DNA from: Bradyrhizobium sp. Ash2021
Lineage (GTDB): Bacteria > Pseudomonadota > Alphaproteobacteria > Rhizobiales > Xanthobacteraceae
Length of the DNA: 64,000 bases
Reading direction: 5' to 3'
NCBI RefSeq assembly: GCF_031202265.1
Contig: NZ_CP100604.1
Coordinates: 6,058,501-6,122,500 of the forward strand
Position 1 is the first letter of the stretch. The number at the start of each line of letters is the position of its first letter. Below are positions 10,174 to 19,873 of this stretch, in pieces. Both the position numbers and the translations under genes were made by a program. The notes beneath the pieces were generated by a model. The model was not told the origin of the DNA and did no database searches. It saw nothing but the letters and a program-made list of their open reading frames with translations.

Positions 10174-10935
10174 ATGGCGAACGCACAATCCCGTTCCGTA
10201 CTCAAGACTTTGGCTGCACGGCAATGGCACGATTACCAGAGGCGCACGCCTGGAACCTATTTCGCCGAAGCACGGGATTCGCTGACGCTGGATGAGGCCT
10301 ACGCCGTCCAGATGGAGGTTGCGCGTTTGCGCTGCGAGGCCGGCGACGCCGTCGTGGGATACAAGGTCGGCTGCATCGGATCCGGCGTGGTCGAGCAATT
10401 CGGCATGAGCGGTCCGATCCACGCACGTCTTTTCCGCAGTGAGATCAGGAATTCCGGAGAAAAACTGCAGTACAATGCGTACGCCAATCTCGCGATCGAG
10501 GGCGAGATGGCCGTTCGCATCGGCACGAACGGTGGAATCGAGGCGGCTTTCCCAGTCATTGAACTGCATCACTTCGTCTTTCGAGGTCCGCGTAAAACGC
10601 TCGCAGAGCTCGTCGCCAACAACGGGATCAACGCCGGTGCGGTGATTTCAAGTCGCCATACAACCACGGTGCTCGAGGATTGGACGGCCGCCCGCACCTT
10701 GTCTGTTGTGGTCAACGGCGTAACGATCGATGCCGGAGCGTTGTGGGCGATGAGAGGCGGCGCTGCCGAGGCGATCGAATGGCTCCGCCACGACCTCGGT
10801 CGCTTCGGCGCCTCATTGAGACCTGGGGACCTCGTGCTGGGAGGCACGCCGCTTGGACTGAATCCGGTAAAGCCTGGTGACCACGTAATCGTTTTGGTCG
10901 ATGACCGCGAATACGTGGCGTGTCGGATCGCTTAA
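10174..10935 (+). CDS. 2-keto-4-pentenoate hydratase / FAH-family protein
   Basis: 253 residues of the fumarylacetoacetate hydrolase fold in its hydratase/decarboxylase branch (MhpD/HpaH-like). It shows YKVGCI near residue 63, the metal-binding IEGEMA segment near 110, the FPVIELHH block near 128 and the GGTPLGLNPVKPGD C-terminal motif. These enzymes add water to 2-hydroxy-dienoates or decarboxylate oxo-acids. It starts three bases after the enolase-superfamily gene and must be co-transcribed with it, which points to consecutive steps in one acid pathway. Confidence 0.85.
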   Translation: MANAQSRSVLKTLAARQWHDYQRRTPGTYFAEARDSLTLDEAYAVQMEVARLRCEAGDAVVGYKVGCIGSGVVEQFGMSGPIHARLFRSEIRNSGEKLQYNAYANLAIEGEMAVRIGTNGGIEAAFPVIELHHFVFRGPRKTLAELVANNGINAGAVISSRHTTTVLEDWTAARTLSVVVNGVTIDAGALWAMRGGAAEAIEWLRHDLGRFGASLRPGDLVLGGTPLGLNPVKPGDHVIVLVDDREYVACRIA

Positions 10936-11014
10936 TTCCGCCGTGCAGCTTCGCGCAATCGTACGGCCATGAGGCGACCGCGTGGGCTATTTGACGGATA
11001 GATTCGGCTGCGTT

Positions 11015-11635
11015 TCAGCTCATTGGTGTCATAACGATCCGCCGAAAGGGCGATCGCTCTCTCATCAAATCATACCAATGCAATACGTTCGGCAGGTCAG
11101 GATGATGGATGTCGAGCGCATACCAGCGATGAACTGTCGCTGCGGCCGGAATATCGCCCATGGAAAAGGCATCGCCGGCGAGGAATGTACGGTCAGAGAG
11201 CCTGGCATCGAGTATCCGCAGAGCTGACAGAGACAGACTTTCGCCTTTCGAAATGACGGCCGCATCGCGCTGCGACGGCGGCGCCCTTATCAGGGCGATG
11301 AACAAAGGGCGCAGTGCGGGCCAGAACACAGTCGCTTGCCAGTCCATCCACCGCTCTGCGTCAAATCGCGTCGCGATATCGGCCGGGCAGAGCCGGCCAT
11401 CGCTATGCTTTTGCGCGAGATATCTAACGATCACGTTCGATTCCCAAAGCTGAATATCGCCATCGTCGATGGTGGGGATGAGGCGGTTCGGATTCATGGA
11501 GATATACTGCGGGGTGTCGGTCACCCCGAAGTTGTTTCCGGCATCGATCCGTTCATAATCCAGACCGAGCTCATGGCAACACCAGAGCACCTTCTGAACA
11601 TTGATAGAATTAGTCCGGCCCCATATCCTGAGCAT
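11015..11635 (-). CDS. Glutathione S-transferase family protein
   Basis: 206 residues with an N-terminal thioredoxin fold (LRIWGRTNSINVQKV) and the WESNVIVRYLAQK gamma-glutamyl site near residue 64. The helical domain carries FSMGDIPAA near 157. It is similar in type to the GST at 1656 and shorter because it lacks the N-terminal extension. Its ATG begins directly after the TGA of the SDR gene, so the two are translationally coupled. The role is probably conjugation or thiol-dependent transformation within the local catabolic route. Confidence 0.88.
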   Translation of the reverse strand: MLRIWGRTNSINVQKVLWCCHELGLDYERIDAGNNFGVTDTPQYISMNPNRLIPTIDDGDIQLWESNVIVRYLAQKHSDGRLCPADIATRFDAERWMDWQATVFWPALRPLFIALIRAPPSQRDAAVISKGESLSLSALRILDARLSDRTFLAGDAFSMGDIPAAATVHRWYALDIHHPDLPNVLHWYDLMRERSPFRRIVMTPMS

Positions 11636-12442
11636 TCACAGCGCCGAATGATCGCGAACCGCCTCGCCGAGAGCTGGCTTGAGGTCAAGGAAACGCTTGT
11701 CGAGCGCCGCTGGATTCTCGCGGTTCAGGACTATCATTTTGGCGCGCGCTTCGCCGCCGCGAATGACCTCAAAGGCGTCTTCGTCAATGCCTGTAATAAC
11801 GGCATCGGCAACCGCGGCGGCCGGTTCACGCGTGAAGCCCAACTCAGGCCCGGCACTTGACGAGCTCATCATGGGCGTATCCGTCGCCCCCGGATAGACT
11901 GTCATGACATGCACTCCTTCGCCGTTCAGTTCGCGGCGGAGCGATTCGCCGAACTTCGCCAGCCCACCCTTGACCCCGGCGTAGGTGGCGTAGAATGGGG
12001 CGGCAACGAGCGCGATACCCGAGGTGATGTTGACAACGAGACCATTGGTGCTTGCCCGCAATTTTGGCAACGCCGCGCGCGTCAGCAGGATCGGTGCCAC
12101 GAGGTCAACCTCGACCATGGTCCGTATCTCGGCTTCGGTTGTATCCTCCAGCCGGCCGGCCCTGACTCCGCCCGCGTTGTTGACCAGGACGTCGAGACCG
12201 CCGAGTTTCTCCAGCGCAAATTTGAGCGTCGTTTCCCGACCCTTCTCCGTACTGACGTCTGCGGCAACGTAGTCAACCCGCCCACCGCCTGCGCGAAGCC
12301 GTTCGGCCGCACTGCTTAGAACGTCCGGCCGCCGGCCGGTTATGACGATCTGAGCGCCTTTGGCCAACATGGCTTCGGCAATCGCAAACCCGATGCCACT
12401 GGATCCTCCTGTGATGAGCGCCCGTTTTCCCTGAAGATTCAT
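11636..12442 (-). CDS. Short-chain dehydrogenase/reductase (SDR)
   Basis: 268 residues, classical SDR. TGGSSGIG at 11-18 binds the nucleotide, NNAG is at 88-91, and the catalytic set is S141 with Y154-x-x-x-K158. The residue after the second beta strand (TGRRPD) favours NADP(H). It is the first gene of a minus-strand pair with the 11.0 kb GST (stop and start abut). SDRs oxidise or reduce alcohols and ketones. No specific substrate can be assigned. Confidence 0.88.
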   Translation of the reverse strand: MNLQGKRALITGGSSGIGFAIAEAMLAKGAQIVITGRRPDVLSSAAERLRAGGGRVDYVAADVSTEKGRETTLKFALEKLGGLDVLVNNAGGVRAGRLEDTTEAEIRTMVEVDLVAPILLTRAALPKLRASTNGLVVNITSGIALVAAPFYATYAGVKGGLAKFGESLRRELNGEGVHVMTVYPGATDTPMMSSSSAGPELGFTREPAAAVADAVITGIDEDAFEVIRGGEARAKMIVLNRENPAALDKRFLDLKPALGEAVRDHSAL

Positions 12443-12493
12443 CTTTGAACTCGCTTGATGCTGTGAACGTTTATTGAGGCCTGAACCGAAAGA

Positions 12494-13201
12494 TCAACTT
12501 GCCGCCTTGGCGTAATTCGACGGGAACAGCGCGCGTCGTGTCTCTTCGTCCATCTCTTTCTTGAAGGCATGGTCCTTTCCGACCGCACGAGCTTTCGCCA
12601 CTGCTGGTCGCGAATCGATCGCGCGGAACCAGCGCTTCAGATTCGGAAACGCCGTCAGCGGATCGGTGTCGCCAGGCAATACGCGCGGTGCCCGATCCAG
12701 CCAGCCCCACGCCGAAATGTCGCCGATCGAATACTCTTTCCCGATGATGAACTCTCGTCCCGTGAGATGCGTGTCGAGCACTTCATAATGACGTTCGATT
12801 TCACGGCGATAGCGGTTCACCGCATAGCCAAGCTTTTCCGGAGCAGCATGCTGGAAATGAACGGCTTGTCCCGAGAATGGTCCGATGCCGGTCGCGATGA
12901 AAAACAGCCATGACAGCAATTCCGACTTATCGGCGGGTGAACCGATCAGACGTCCCGTCTTCTCGCCGAGATAAAGCAGGATGGCGCTGGAATCGAATAC
13001 CCGCGCTTCCTTGCCACCCGGCCCTTCGGTATCGACGATGGCCGGGACCTTGCCGTTCGGATTGATGGCGCGAAACGCCGGCGTATGCTGTTCGCCCTTG
13101 CTGGTGTCGATCGGGATCAACTGATAGGCCAAGCCGGTCTCTTCGAGCATCAGAGCGACTTTCGCCGGATTAGGTGTGGGATGGAAATAGAAACGGATCA
13201 T
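12494..13201 (-). CDS. Glutathione S-transferase family protein (YfcG/YghU-like)
   Basis: 235 residues with YFHPTPNPAKV at the N-terminus, NPNGKVPAIVD carrying the cis-proline, and a DSSAILLYLGEKTG gamma-glutamyl site near 70. The long helical domain has ATGIGPFSGQAVHF, typical of disulfide-bond oxidoreductase-like GSTs (YfcG, YghU). It overlaps the upstream EamA exporter by four bases (ATGA), so the two are translated together. Its paralogue at 14371 is divergent from the same promoter region. Confidence 0.88.
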   Translation of the reverse strand: MIRFYFHPTPNPAKVALMLEETGLAYQLIPIDTSKGEQHTPAFRAINPNGKVPAIVDTEGPGGKEARVFDSSAILLYLGEKTGRLIGSPADKSELLSWLFFIATGIGPFSGQAVHFQHAAPEKLGYAVNRYRREIERHYEVLDTHLTGREFIIGKEYSIGDISAWGWLDRAPRVLPGDTDPLTAFPNLKRWFRAIDSRPAVAKARAVGKDHAFKKEMDEETRRALFPSNYAKAAS

Positions 13202-14220
13202 GCGCTTTCTCCCGCTACCTTGAGTGATACTTTCGATTGAGGCGAAGAAGCAGCCAGCATCACGCCTATGGCGATGACGCAGACGGCCGTTGCGGATGGC
13301 AATGACGGAACCTCGCCGAGAGCCGGAATCGCGAGCACCGTGGCAGCGACCGGTACCAGCGCGACGATCGCGGCTGCGGCTCTAGGTCCAAGTGATGCGA
13401 TGGCGCAGTTGAAAGCGAAAATCGCGACCACGCTCATCATGAAGCCCTGATAGAGCGATTGAAACAACAGCTCTCGACCGGACGCGTAGCGGAGATTCGA
13501 GAGGCTCAACCCGATGTAGATGGGCACATAAAAGATGGTCGACCAAAAACAGATCAATGCCGCAGCCTGAAGTGGGGTCAGCCCGCTTCCGCGCAGGCGG
13601 AGCGTATAGGCGGCCCACATCGCCGCCGCGACAATGAGGGTCAGGACTCCGGCTGCATTTGGGCGACCTTCGGTCAACGCATAACCGTAAATCAGAACCG
13701 AAAGCCCGGCTGCAATCAGGATATATCCGGATATTTGCAGCCTGCGTGGCAGTTCGCCTAGCATCGCCCATCCAATCGCTCCCGCGAAAATCGGCATCAA
13801 TGCCGGAGTAATCGACGACGCCAGTGTCGCAGATGTGAGCTGAAGCCCGACACCGACGAGCAGAATGAAAGGCGCGCCCCACAGAGTGGCGAGTGCTATC
13901 CCTTGAGTCCATGCGCGGATCGGCAGCCGCGACGGACCAACCAGCAGTGTCGGGGTCAGCAGAATGGCCCCTTCACCGAAGCGCAGCGCAGTGACATCCC
14001 AGACGTTGAGGGCATGCCTGAAGCCGACACGCGTGACGACGAACCAGCCGGAGAGGATAGCGACCGACAGGCCGGCCCAGGCAAATCCCGGCGCGATCGT
14101 CCTCAAACTGGATTGGCTTGATCCAAAGGCAGGCTTTGTCGTTTCGATCACAGTTGGATTCATCAGATGACGATTGGCATTTGTCGACTTGGGCAGAGAC
14201 TGGAGGATCCTGCTTTTCAT
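13198..14220 (-). CDS. EamA/DMT-family permease
   Basis: 340 residues with about ten TM helices in two EamA repeats, the first including ALRFGEGAILL near 80 and SSITPALMPIFAG near 135, the second beginning near 190. Drug/metabolite transporters of this type export or exchange metabolites. It is four-base overlapped by the downstream GST gene, suggesting a linked job such as export of a conjugate. ATG 14220 is used here. ATG 14163 is an alternative. Neither has a strong RBS. Confidence 0.88.
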   Translation of the reverse strand: MKSRILQSLPKSTNANRHLMNPTVIETTKPAFGSSQSSLRTIAPGFAWAGLSVAILSGWFVVTRVGFRHALNVWDVTALRFGEGAILLTPTLLVGPSRLPIRAWTQGIALATLWGAPFILLVGVGLQLTSATLASSITPALMPIFAGAIGWAMLGELPRRLQISGYILIAAGLSVLIYGYALTEGRPNAAGVLTLIVAAAMWAAYTLRLRGSGLTPLQAAALICFWSTIFYVPIYIGLSLSNLRYASGRELLFQSLYQGFMMSVVAIFAFNCAIASLGPRAAAAIVALVPVAATVLAIPALGEVPSLPSATAVCVIAIGVMLAASSPQSKVSLKVAGESA

Positions 14221-14283
14221 TTTGGATCATTCGTTCTATATTGCATCATCGGAAGGTTCTGGCAACTGCACGCTTTTGTGACT
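14221..14283 (-). pseudogene. Remnant of a LysR gene 3' end, duplicate of 5217-5281
   Basis: The bases before the EamA start resemble the last codons and 3' flank of the LysR gene at 5243 (shared blocks CTGGCAAC, GCACGCTT, CGTTCTA and GATC in the same order and spacing). About three quarters of positions agree by eye. It looks like the scar of a lost LysR paralogue, and it includes a degraded version of the TetR-type palindrome at 5225. Confidence 0.45.
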
Positions 14284-14370
14284 GAAGGAAGCGCGGACGT
14301 TGCAGGCCAGCATCGGAACTCACGGCCACGATGAATCGATGGGCCGGCGCACATTCGGAAGGAGCCGCAA

Positions 14371-15075
14371 ATGATTGAACTGTACTACTGGCCGACGCCG
14401 AACGGGCACAAGATCACGATGTTTCTTGAAGAGATCGGACTCGGCTATCGGATTCATCCGGTCGATATCAGTGCCGGCGATCAGTTCAAGCCAGAGTTCC
14501 TTGCGTTCTCGCCGAACAACAGGATGCCTGCAATCATCGATTCCAGCCCTGCCGACGGGGACGAGCCGATAACCGTTTTCGAATCCGGCGCCATTCTCAC
14601 CTATCTCGCAGAAAAGACCGGGGGCTTCCTACCGACCGATGTTCGCGGCCGCAAGACCGCCATGGAATGGCTGTTCTGGCAAATGGGCGGCCTCGGCCCG
14701 ATGGCCGGCCAGAACCATCACTTCGGTATTTATGCGCCGGACAAGATTCCCTACGCTATCAATCGATACGTCAACGAGACGAACCGCTTGTATGGCGTGC
14801 TCGATCGAAGGCTGAACGGGCGCGAATTCATCGCGGGTTCGGATTATACAATCGCGGATATGGCGGCCTATCCCTGGGTCGTGCCATGGAAACGGCAGCA
14901 GCAGAATCTGGACGATTTCCCAAATCTCCGCCGCTGGTTTGATGCCGTTCGTGCGCGGCCGGCTACGATCCGAGCCTACGCTGTGGGCGAGCCCGATTCA
15001 AATCGGCCCGCTGTCACCGAGGAAGGCAAGAAAATTCTGTTCGGACAGACCGCGGCGACATCGGCCACGCGATAG
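14371..15075 (+). CDS. Glutathione S-transferase family protein (YfcG-like)
   Basis: 234 residues, clearly paralogous to the GST at 12494. It has YYWPTPNGHKI at the N-terminus, NNRMPAIID with the cis-proline, ESGAILTYLAEKTG near 72 and MGGLGPMAGQNHHF near 107. The YfcG group uses glutathione to reduce disulfides or dehalogenate small molecules. Start ATG with AAGGAG seven bases upstream. It is divergent from the EamA/GST operon, with 150 bp between them. Confidence 0.88.
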   Translation: MIELYYWPTPNGHKITMFLEEIGLGYRIHPVDISAGDQFKPEFLAFSPNNRMPAIIDSSPADGDEPITVFESGAILTYLAEKTGGFLPTDVRGRKTAMEWLFWQMGGLGPMAGQNHHFGIYAPDKIPYAINRYVNETNRLYGVLDRRLNGREFIAGSDYTIADMAAYPWVVPWKRQQQNLDDFPNLRRWFDAVRARPATIRAYAVGEPDSNRPAVTEEGKKILFGQTAATSATR

Positions 15076-15502
15076 TTTTCTTCTGCCCTCGGGCGACAGC
15101 CGAAGGCTGGGATGTCGCTGCGTCAGGTAACCCGCCGGCTCCGTCAGTTCGATGGTGCGGCGGCTACACGATAAAGACGTCCGGTTCGGTCAAAATCTTC
15201 CACGGTCCAGGCACCACCGACGCCGCCATCATCCATCGCAAAATGGCCCAAAGGTCCTGGTCCAGCACGTCGTTATCGATCGGTTCAAGTGCATCGACGA
15301 CTGCGTCGATCTCGACGCCAGATGGGAAGGTTCGCCGCTGCGGCCGATGAAGACGAGCGTGTGGACAACTCCGGACGGGGCGCAAGCGAAACCGGGCTCG
15401 GCAAGCCCTTGGTGATCGAGACCGAATATGCGGCTAAAGAAATCGCGGAATTCGGGGTACCTGTGTATAACCGATGCGGTGAATGGAAAGGCGTTAAAGA
15501 TC
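15076..15502. other. Intergenic region without a supported gene
   Basis: On the minus strand two short frames (about 15380-15500 and 15164-15330) could be the halves of a frameshifted gene ending in LTEPDVFIV, but neither half is recognisable. No RNA gene, clear promoter or terminator is seen. It contains the TetR gene promoter at its right end. Confidence 0.4.
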
Positions 15503-16132
15503 ATGGCAAGGCCGCGAGAGTTTGACGAAGCAGCCGTGCTTGACGCGGCGATCCGGCAATTCTGGCTTCACGGTTATGAGGCCACCTCTGTGCGCGACCT
15601 GGCCGACGAGATGGGCATCGCCGGGGCTAGCCTGTATAATGCGTTCGGCGACAAGCGAGCCCTCTTCGAGCGCTCGCTCAATCGCTATCTCGACCAGACC
15701 TTCCGCGAGCGCATTCGCCGTCTTGAGCACAGCCTTCCCCCGCGGGATGCCATCGTCGCGTTCCTGCAGGAAATCATTAAGCGGTCCCTGAACGACAAAC
15801 AGCGGCTTGGTTGCTTGCTGGTCAACTCTGCGCTCGAAATCGCGCCGCATGACGAGAAACTCCGGCAGATCGTGGCAACGTTCCTGAGCGAGGTCGAATC
15901 GTTTTTTCTTCGATGCGTCACCTCGGGCCAGCATGACGGGACCATTCCGCAGGCCCAATCGGCAGAGGACCTCGCCAGACTTCTTTCGGGTGTTTTACTT
16001 GGCATTCGCGTGCTTGCGCGTGCTCGACCTGACCGCAAGCTGCTGGAGGGTCTGGTGAGACCGGTGTTTGCGTTGCTCGACAACCCGGTTCCAACGAAAC
16101 GCCCTCGCAAAGCAGGGCGAGTTGGTAGGTAG
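15503..16132 (+). CDS. TetR-family transcriptional regulator
   Basis: 209 residues starting MARPREFDE, the usual TetR beginning. The frame is open 25 codons further up, but the ATG at 15503, 12 bases after GGAAAGG, gives the normal start. HTH at about 27-48 (SVRDLADEMGIAGASLYNAF), then an all-helical ligand domain of the AcrR C-terminal type with RLGCLLVNSALE. It may repress the GST/EamA cluster to its left or the amidase to its right. Confidence 0.9.
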   Translation: MARPREFDEAAVLDAAIRQFWLHGYEATSVRDLADEMGIAGASLYNAFGDKRALFERSLNRYLDQTFRERIRRLEHSLPPRDAIVAFLQEIIKRSLNDKQRLGCLLVNSALEIAPHDEKLRQIVATFLSEVESFFLRCVTSGQHDGTIPQAQSAEDLARLLSGVLLGIRVLARARPDRKLLEGLVRPVFALLDNPVPTKRPRKAGRVGR

Positions 16133-16193
16133 TTTGCCATTCCGGTTCATTAAGCCCTAGGTTTCCGATTAACGGCACAGTGTGATCGCCCGA

Positions 16194-17699
16194 TCACCGA
16201 TAGCAGGCTTCCAACGCCGCGGCGGCGCGATAAAGTGTCATCTCATCGAGATGACGCGCAATCAGCATCGCGCCGATCGGGCGGCCATCCGATGTCTTGC
16301 CCACGGGAACGGAAATCGCGGGATGCCCGGTCACGCAGGTCGGCGCCGTGTTGGCGACCATCTCGAACGCGCGGCCGATGATCTCTTCGCGGCTCGCGTT
16401 CGGGCCCGGCAACGGTGTTGTCGCCATCGGCGTCGTCGGCATCAGCAACAGATCGACCTCACCGAGCGCCCTGTTGTAATCCGCCGTCAACAATCGATTG
16501 AGATTCTGCGCCTTGCCGTAATAGCGCCCCCGGTTGCGCGACGACATGTAGTGACCGGTCAGGATGCCGAGCTTCAACGTCTCTGATAGCTCGTCAGCGC
16601 GATCGCGCCAGCCCGCGTGGGCATCCAGCAGGCTTTCAAGAAATACACCCTTCATATTGGTGCCGTAAGCGTTACCGCGCATCATGAGATCGGTCGCGCC
16701 TTCGAGGAAGATCGGCGTCCAGATCGCCGCGCCCGCTGCATGGAGGGGCACTGAGATGTCACAGACATGCGCGCCGGTGTGGGCCAGGCGCTCGGCCGCT
16801 TCACGCACGCGCTTGTCGACTTCGGCCTCCGCGCCCAGCAGGCCGAATCCTTCCGGCACCACCCCGATGCGCAGACCCGCGACGCCTTTCGCGAGCGCTT
16901 GCGTGTAAGGCTGCGCCGGTGCGCCGGATTGCCGTGGATCCAAGCCATCAGGGCCCGCCATGACCTCGAGCATCAGCGCGTTGTCGGCAACGGTGCGAGT
17001 GATGGGACCGGCGTGATCAACCGTCAGTTCGACGGCGAAGATGCCTGTATAGGGAACCAGCCCGTGCGTCGGCTTCAATCCGACCGCTCCGCAATAGGAG
17101 GCAGGAATCCGGATCGAGCCGCCTTGGTCGCCACCAGTCGCCATATCGACCAGATTTGCCATTACCAGAGCTGTCGAGCCTGACGATGAGCCGCCCGCGT
17201 TGTGACCCGGCACAACTGGATTCTCGACAACGCCGTTGGCTGACGTGTGACTGCCGCCGGAGGCGCAGTAGTACTCGCAGACGGATTTGCCGAGAATATC
17301 CGCGCCTTCGTCGAGCATCCGCGACACGATAGTGGCGTCGATCTCCGGCACATAGCCTTCCAGAATCGACGCGCCGTTCATCATCGGAACGCCGGCAACA
17401 CAGACGTTGTCCTTGATTGCCACCCGCTTGCCGGTGAGCTTGCCGCGCGGCGCCCCTTGAATGCGGCTCTTCACCGCCCACGCGCCGTAGGGGTTGTCTT
17501 CCGGCTGCGGGCGTACTCCAGGCGTCCGCGGATACTTCACTTCGGGCAGCGGCGCGACCATGTCGTCGACGAGATCGTAGGCGTCGAGTTGACCCTGCAT
17601 CAGGCCATGAAATGACACGGCATCGGCGTCACTCAGATTCAGGCCGAGTTCGCGCGCGGCCTGTTGCAATTCCCCTACGTTCGGACGACGGACCGTCAT
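16194..17699 (-). CDS. Amidase (amidase-signature family)
   Basis: 501 residues. The Ser-cisSer-Lys triad is visible: lysine in RVAIKDN near 93, cis-serine in the AGGSSSGS signature near 170 and nucleophile in GGDQGGSIR near 194. The family hydrolyses amides to acids and ammonia in the cytoplasm. The first 70 residues form an N-terminal extension often seen in amidases acting on aryl or alkyl amides. It is convergent with the TetR gene and divergent from the broken DehI-like gene. Confidence 0.9.
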   Translation of the reverse strand: MTVRRPNVGELQQAARELGLNLSDADAVSFHGLMQGQLDAYDLVDDMVAPLPEVKYPRTPGVRPQPEDNPYGAWAVKSRIQGAPRGKLTGKRVAIKDNVCVAGVPMMNGASILEGYVPEIDATIVSRMLDEGADILGKSVCEYYCASGGSHTSANGVVENPVVPGHNAGGSSSGSTALVMANLVDMATGGDQGGSIRIPASYCGAVGLKPTHGLVPYTGIFAVELTVDHAGPITRTVADNALMLEVMAGPDGLDPRQSGAPAQPYTQALAKGVAGLRIGVVPEGFGLLGAEAEVDKRVREAAERLAHTGAHVCDISVPLHAAGAAIWTPIFLEGATDLMMRGNAYGTNMKGVFLESLLDAHAGWRDRADELSETLKLGILTGHYMSSRNRGRYYGKAQNLNRLLTADYNRALGEVDLLLMPTTPMATTPLPGPNASREEIIGRAFEMVANTAPTCVTGHPAISVPVGKTSDGRPIGAMLIARHLDEMTLYRAAAALEACYR

Positions 17700-17933
17700 G
17701 AAGCCTCACATTGCCTTCCAATCGCCCGCTGCTTCACCAATGCCGTCTGATGCTTTTATACAGCCGCAACTCAGCCGCATAATTAGTTATACGAATGATC
17801 GATATCGGATTTTACTATTATGCAATGGCACTTGATCGAGGCCGAAGACAAGGTCATCAAGCTGATGGGATTGCGCGGTCTATCGATAGAATAATGAGGG
17901 TGGTCGCGCTAAGAATGACCGTCGGAGGAAACG

Positions 17934-18715
17934 GTGCAAAGAAACGAAAGCGTTCCGTCGATTCTCGAATCGGACGCGACGGGCAAGGTCGCCGAAATTT
18001 ATGCCGATATTCGCAAAGTGCTCGGGACCAGCATCGTCAATCTGGTCTGGCGCAACCTGGCGACGATGCCGGATGCTCTTGAATGGACGTGGTTAACCGC
18101 AAAACCGCTTTATTTGGGGCCGGCCCCCGGGATATGCCGAGGCAGTGCGACGCGCGATCGACCTTCCCGCGGTGCCGTCCTTTTCCTCCGACACGCTCGC
18201 CGCTGCCGGATTGAGCAATGACGATGTAGCGAAGATAAGAGATATCCTGGACAGCTACCAGTATTCCAACGCGCTTGCGCTTGTCGTGCTTTCCGCACTG
18301 GTCATGCATCTTGAACCGATCCAGCAGGAAACAGTTGGTCCCTTGGACGGCGCGCCCCCCACCGCTCGCAGTGAAACTGGCGGAACTGCCGCCGATGCAA
18401 TCACTGAAGCCTGAAGTGGTGCGTCTGATCGAAGAACTTAATGGTTTCGGCGAAGATACGAACAAATCATTGATCGCTAGTATGTATCGGCACCTCGATT
18501 ATTGGCCGACGTACCTGTCTCTGGTAAGGACGATGCTTGTACCCTTCGAGACCAACGGCCAACTACACGCGTTGACCCGGTCAACCCGTGCTCTGGCGCG
18601 GTCACGTGGCCGCACGCTCGCTCAGCACCTCCGGCCATCCACCCCTCCAGACACACTGCAGCAGACGCTTGCCGCATGCCGCCGCTTTGTCGACCACGAG
18701 CTATTTCGCGCATGA
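17934..18715 (+). pseudogene. DehI-family gene with two frameshifts
   Basis: GTG start with GGAGGAAA upstream. The first frame gives KVAEIYADIRKV and VNLVWRNLATMP, the DehI N-half. Sense then moves to a second frame near 18115-18130 (YAEAVRRAIDLP) and a third near 18350-18365 (LAELPPMQSLK, ASMYRHLDYWP). Both jumps are at G/C runs (GGGGCCGGCCCCC and GCGCCCCCCACC). Corrected, it would encode about 260 residues like the gene at 4264. Either a recent pseudogene or homopolymer sequencing errors. Confidence 0.8.
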
Positions 18716-18824
18716 CTGGAATCTGTTCGTTGATCCGCACGGCGATGGACGGAACGCGCCCTTAAGCTCGCCGCGACCGTGGTCAGCGAAGGTAGCATTG
18801 CGGCCTACTTTCGATCTTCGTCAG

Positions 18825-19196
18825 TCAGGTCGAACGCGGCTGACGAACGACGGCCGGACGACCGTAGCTTGACAGCAACCAGACCGCCAAGATCACCAGT
18901 CCCATAACTAAAAAGAATTCTCGTTTATCTCCGAGAATGGTCGGCAACACCAGCGCTGCTACCACAAGAACAGGTCCTACAAGCATTTCCACCAGCGCGT
19001 GGAGCCGAATCGGAATGATCTTGACGACCCCGAGCGGCATGTTCGTAAGAACAGTCATGACAAGATGAATGGCGGCAAGCGCGTATGAGACAAATGCGGC
19101 AAAGCCCGTGAGGCCAAGAATGCTTGGCGCCAGGGCAAAGATCGCGACAGTCAAATAATCCAGTATCCCATGCACCGTATCGGAAATGACTTTCAT
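18825..19196 (-). CDS. Small four-helix membrane protein, unknown function
   Basis: 123 residues starting MKVISDTVHGILDYL with GGGAG ten bases before the ATG. Four hydrophobic segments (about 12-30, 32-52, 66-86, 93-112) suggest an inner-membrane protein. The N-terminal VHGILDY segment recalls small SPW-repeat-like proteins, but I do not assign it. It lies 62 bp downstream of a TetR gene on the same strand and could be regulated with it. Confidence 0.7.
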   Translation of the reverse strand: MKVISDTVHGILDYLTVAIFALAPSILGLTGFAAFVSYALAAIHLVMTVLTNMPLGVVKIIPIRLHALVEMLVGPVLVVAALVLPTILGDKREFFLVMGLVILAVWLLSSYGRPAVVRQPRST

Positions 19197-19257
19197 GTTT
19201 TTTCTCCCTTTGACGAACTGTTGGAGCGTTGGGCGTGCGGGTTGGTAACGGCTGCGC

Positions 19258-19848
19258 TCAGCTAATCGTTGCGAGCATTGTGGAACGAGCGCTCTTGATG
19301 TCGGCATCCGATAGGCCGGACTTCGCCAAAACCAACAAGCCTTGAACATTGGCGACAAGTTGCAGGGCAACCTGATCGATCTCGCGCCTCGAACGCTTCG
19401 CGCCGGCGCTCGAGGGCAAGGAGATCGCCTTCCTGAACAATGCCCGAAGAATCTCGACACCAGTTTTTAATCTGGCGACAACCTCCTTATCGTCCGCGCC
19501 GAGTTCCAGCGCGGTATTTCCGATCAGACAGCCGCGCCAACCCGTCGCATTGGCCTCCGGGCTTTTCGCAACGTCGAGAATTCCATCGATCAGCAACGCG
19601 ACGGCGTTCCGGGGATCGCTCACATCCGAGATCAAGCCTTCAAGATGAGCGCGCACCGTCTCAAAATACAAATCGAGGATCTGCAGAAATACTTCTCGTT
19701 TGGAGCCGAACGCGTTGTAAAAGCTTGCGCGCCCGACCCCCATCGAACCAAGCAATTCAGGCATGTTGGTCCCTTCGAAGCCCCGCTGCCAAAATGTCTT
19801 CAGCGCTTCCTTCAAAACATCGTCAGGATCAAACTCTTTGTTTCTCAT
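19258..19848 (-). CDS. TetR-family transcriptional regulator
   Basis: 196 residues with the HTH at about 28-47 (NMPELLGSMGVGRASFYNAF) and a C-terminal domain containing WRGCLIGNTALE, like many regulators of oxidoreductases. A 16-bp inverted repeat overlaps the expected promoter, nine bases upstream of the start, which suggests autorepression. The downstream membrane protein gene is the likely co-regulated target. Confidence 0.9.
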   Translation of the reverse strand: MRNKEFDPDDVLKEALKTFWQRGFEGTNMPELLGSMGVGRASFYNAFGSKREVFLQILDLYFETVRAHLEGLISDVSDPRNAVALLIDGILDVAKSPEANATGWRGCLIGNTALELGADDKEVVARLKTGVEILRALFRKAISLPSSAGAKRSRREIDQVALQLVANVQGLLVLAKSGLSDADIKSARSTMLATIS

Positions 19849-19857
19849 ATCTCATTC

Positions 19858-19873
19858 TAGACCATCTAGTCTA
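19858..19873. promoter_or_regulatory. Inverted repeat TAGAC-N6-GTCTA, probable TetR operator
   Basis: TAGAC CATCTA GTCTA has perfect 5-bp arms and lies nine bases upstream of the TetR start at 19848. Position and size fit an autoregulatory operator. Confidence 0.6.

Noticed and set aside
15164..15504. Two overlapping minus-strand frames that might join into one gene
   Set aside because: No recognisable domain in either half and no RBS, so left as unassigned intergenic DNA.
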